A DNA stretch of 64,000 nt from Chloroflexota bacterium (lineage in GTDB: Bacteria > Chloroflexota > UBA11872 > VXOZ01), in the NCBI GenBank assembly GCA_012270555.1, contig JAAXIC010000021.1, forward strand, positions 31,617 to 95,616, given 5' to 3'. Made by a program: the position numbers and the translations under genes. The notes under the pieces are model-generated. The model did not search any database. It was not told where the DNA came from and saw nothing but the letters and a program-made list of their open reading frames with translations. Positions 62,120-64,000 of this stretch are shown piece after piece. Each line of letters opens with the position of its first letter. Positions within the stretch are counted from its first letter, which is position 1.

Positions 62120-62935
62120 CTAGCGTTGACAGCGCGGACAAATGTGAGTGCCGCGTTGCGCCACGACGATGCGCTCGATGGGCGTGCCGCAGTCGAGGCA
62201 GGGTTCACCTGCGCGGCGGTAGACCTTTAGAAGCTCCCGGTACCGGCCGGGCTTCCCTTCAGCGTCGCTGTAGACGGCGTCGAAGGTCGTGCCGCCGTTT
62301 GCGATTGCCGTTCGGAGAATGTGCCGCGTAGTGTCAAGGAGTGCGGCGACTTGCTTTTCGTCGAGCGAATCGGCCGGCATGCGCGGATGCAGCTTGCAGG
62401 CAAAGAGCACTTCGTCAACGTAGATGTTGCCCAAGCCCGCGAGGAAGTGCTGGTTGAGCAAGAGGGATTTTAACGAGGTGGTGCGGCGTGCCAGTCGTTC
62501 GCTCAAGACGTCGACCGTCAGCGCCGGATCGAACGGCTCGGGTCCAAGCGGAGCAAAGAGCTCTGCCAGGCGGGCATCATCCGCCAGCCAAATCCGTCCG
62601 AACCGGCGCAGGTCGTAGAAGCAGAGCACGTGGCCGGACGCGAGATTCCACTGCGCGCGCAGGTGGCGGATGTCTTCCACCGGCTTCGTGAGCTTGAGCC
62701 GCCCGCTCATGCGCAGGTGCACGACCAGATTTAGCGCATCGAGCACAAACACCAGGAATTTCGCGCGGCGGTTGATGGCGGTGATGCACTGGCCCGGCAG
62801 TAGCGCAGCAATCGCGTCCGGCTCTGGCTCCGCGACGGCGTGAGGATCGAGCAGCGGCACCGCGGCAATCACGTCGTCGTGGAGGTGCGGCACCAAGCTG
62901 CGGCGAATGGTCTCGACTTCAGGAAGCTCAGGCAC
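62120..62935 (-). CDS. mutM: Formamidopyrimidine-DNA glycosylase (Fpg/MutM)
   Basis: Bifunctional glycosylase/AP lyase removing 8-oxoguanine and FapyG, 271 aa. N-terminal PELPEVETIRR provides the catalytic P (residue 2) and E (3); the DNA-contact lysine is in INRRAKFLVF (about K59); GLGNIYVDEVLF is the H2TH helix-turn block near residue 167; and the C-terminal zinc finger is CLDC ... CPRC (about 247-270). Full length. No operon partner. Confidence 0.96.
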   Translation of the reverse strand: MPELPEVETIRRSLVPHLHDDVIAAVPLLDPHAVAEPEPDAIAALLPGQCITAINRRAKFLVFVLDALNLVVHLRMSGRLKLTKPVEDIRHLRAQWNLASGHVLCFYDLRRFGRIWLADDARLAELFAPLGPEPFDPALTVDVLSERLARRTTSLKSLLLNQHFLAGLGNIYVDEVLFACKLHPRMPADSLDEKQVAALLDTTRHILRTAIANGGTTFDAVYSDAEGKPGRYRELLKVYRRAGEPCLDCGTPIERIVVAQRGTHICPRCQR

Positions 62936-63037
62936 GGTTAGCCCATTACCTTTTCACCTTCTTGAGACCCGCTGAACTCCACCAACAGAGGAGCAGGCGA
63001 AACACTGCGTCCGCGCAGGTGGGCGGCGACACGCTGT

Positions 63038-63676
63038 CTATTCCTGCTTGCGCAGAGCTTCGCCGGTAAGGCGTAGCTCTCCCGGCACAATCTCGACGTT
63101 CGTTACGCGTATCCCGTACTCCGTCCTGAACCATGTATCGAGCTTTTCATTCACCTCAGCGGTGGCCTCCGCGATGTACCACGCCGGCACGGAGAAGATG
63201 CCAAATCTCCCCTTTACGTTGTCGACCTCTATTCTGCCGTTGCGCACGACAAGTTTCCCGCTCACCTGGATCGAGGCGCTAAATGGGCGCACAAGCCTCC
63301 CTCGAATGGTGAAGGCGTCCTGCTCGAAGACAAGCGCAACGTCGGTTAATTCCCCTTCATCGTCACTTGACGCGATTGCTTCTCTGACTTTCGGTGTCAA
63401 TTCCTGGTCGGTAATGGTCAACATAAACTGCCCCGGCGCTGGGGAGGGACACAAGTGCGCAGGCATCGCAAGCGCTTCCATTTGCGGCGGCAGGCAAGAG
63501 ACCCACGTGATCTGCGCGGTCGGCTCTGCCAACGGCGTTGCGTCGCGGGGCGCTTCCGGAGCTTTGCCGGTCGCTGGCGCTTGCATCGCCTCGCCGCACT
63601 GCGCAAGGAATAGCATACTCGCTAGGATGGCTAGCCCTACGGCAATCCTTGCGAATCTTTGCCTAACCAATGGCAT
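63038..63676 (-). CDS. Predicted lipoprotein, function unknown
   Basis: 212 aa if started at ATG 63676 (MPLVRQRFARIAVG): signal peptide ending in lipobox FLAQC (C about 26), a Pro/Ala/Thr-rich linker, then a soluble domain with FMLTITDQELTPKVREAI, FTIRGRLVRPFSASIQVSGKLVV and GIFSVPAWYIAEATAEVNEKLD. The domain looks beta-rich and extracellular; no catalytic motif. The frame stays open upstream to 63799 but that part is a translated R1 repeat (63699-63772), so it is excluded. SD weak. Confidence 0.75.
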   Translation of the reverse strand: MPLVRQRFARIAVGLAILASMLFLAQCGEAMQAPATGKAPEAPRDATPLAEPTAQITWVSCLPPQMEALAMPAHLCPSPAPGQFMLTITDQELTPKVREAIASSDDEGELTDVALVFEQDAFTIRGRLVRPFSASIQVSGKLVVRNGRIEVDNVKGRFGIFSVPAWYIAEATAEVNEKLDTWFRTEYGIRVTNVEIVPGELRLTGEALRKQE

Positions 63677-63698
63677 TGGGCTCGTCCGACATCGATCT

Positions 63699-63772
63699 CC
63701 CCTCACCCCGATCCTTTCCTCCGGGGGAGGGAGGTTTACTCGCCTTGCAGCCGAGAGCGTGCAAAGACCCTC
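63699..63772. repeat. Palindromic element, family R1
   Basis: CCCCTCACCCCGATCCTTTC ... CCGGGGGAGGGAGG ... GTGCAAAGACCCTCC. It abuts the lipoprotein start and reads through in frame with it, illustrating how such elements can extend a frame. Confidence 0.75.
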
Positions 63773-64000
63773 CTTGGCTTGCGACCACATCCGCCTCACA
63801 GTAATTCACCTCGGCATGCGGCATCACTTCGTCATAAGTTTATAGTACAGAAAATACAATCGTTCATGTTAGTGCAAAGAAATGGCGCATGCCGTTCAAG
63901 TTTCCCAAGTTGGGCGGAAAGCCTCGCGGGGCGACTGCGTATTTCTGCGGGTCGTTCGACTACCTGTCGCGATTAAGATGCTGTAAAAGAGCTCGTGTCC
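63773..64000. other. Window end, no gene recognised
   Basis: No supported gene; the AT-rich stretch near 63835-63870 may carry a promoter for a gene beyond the window or for the lipoprotein. Confidence 0.35.

Noticed and set aside
63677..63799. N-terminal extension of the last lipoprotein
   Set aside because: It translates an R1 repeat and would bury the signal peptide 41 residues inside the protein.

Overview
The window looks like a chromosomal segment of a free-living, high-GC (about 60%) bacterium. The best guess is Chloroflexota, for example a Caldilinea/Anaerolinea-type or marine/sponge-associated lineage. The evidence is indirect: lipoproteins with TPTP-rich linkers, orphan Tat- or Sec-exported sugar-binding lipoproteins, paired Uma2 nucleases, an LGxP/FxLYD-type secreted protein, PadR regulators, enolase-superfamily sugar-acid dehydratases, and many short palindromic intergenic repeats. 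There is no rRNA, tRNA, CRISPR array, prophage or complete insertion sequence, so the assignment rests on gene content alone.

Layout. 1-7600: ilvE (cut by the window edge), a translationally coupled ABC exporter pair, a secreted beta-sandwich protein and a Yip1-like membrane protein. 7600-19400: two tandem rhamnonate-dehydratase-like enolases, a membrane methyltransferase, a DUF192 lipoprotein, PduO-type cobalamin adenosyltransferase, class I FBP aldolase, a PHP phosphoesterase, a SAM methyltransferase, a lipoprotein, a transaldolase-family enzyme and an SGNH hydrolase. 19800-27100: a PadR/HAAS-TPR regulatory pair, murJ, an orphan solute-binding protein, an aldo/keto reductase and a zinc-ribbon Nudix hydrolase. 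27100-33000: two Uma2 nucleases and the recJ-rel operon. 33300-42500: an acetamidase/formamidase, a TPR membrane protein, a transglutaminase-like protein, a VapBC-type toxin-antitoxin pair, hom-thrC, GNAT and AI-2E transporter genes, and a small integrase-N-domain-like protein. 42900-55000 is a catabolic block: an SGNH hydrolase, three Gfo/Idh/MocA dehydrogenases, two more orphan solute-binding proteins, a D-cysteine desulfhydrase-family enzyme, a VOC protein and a ceramidase-like hydrolase. 55200-64000: a coiled-coil membrane protein, ftsH, a second ABC exporter pair, mutM and a lipoprotein.

How the genes fit together. Core functions (threonine and branched-chain amino acid synthesis, stringent response, RecJ and Fpg DNA repair, MurJ and FtsH) alternate with sugar and sugar-acid catabolism. 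The catabolic genes are three substrate-binding lipoproteins without permeases, Gfo/Idh/MocA oxidoreductases, RhmD-like dehydratases, aldolase and transaldolase folds, and esterases. Most genes are single units or two-gene operons, often with 4-nt ATGA overlaps.

The most unusual features are: (i) a Rel protein with two complete CC-H-C zinc-finger (RIS) modules in tandem and a QFDD synthetase motif; (ii) a family of about 75-bp palindromic elements, one copy lying in frame inside the cobalamin adenosyltransferase and one interrupted by a second palindromic family; (iii) a PadR gene with a predicted leaderless promoter, overlapping by 77 nt a HAAS-domain protein fused to TPRs; (iv) a Uma2 gene whose only SD-supported start is ATT; (v) a 413-bp gene-free, hairpin-rich region. 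No large new multi-gene system is evident. The PadR/HAAS-TPR pair and the mobile palindromes are the best candidates for something undescribed.
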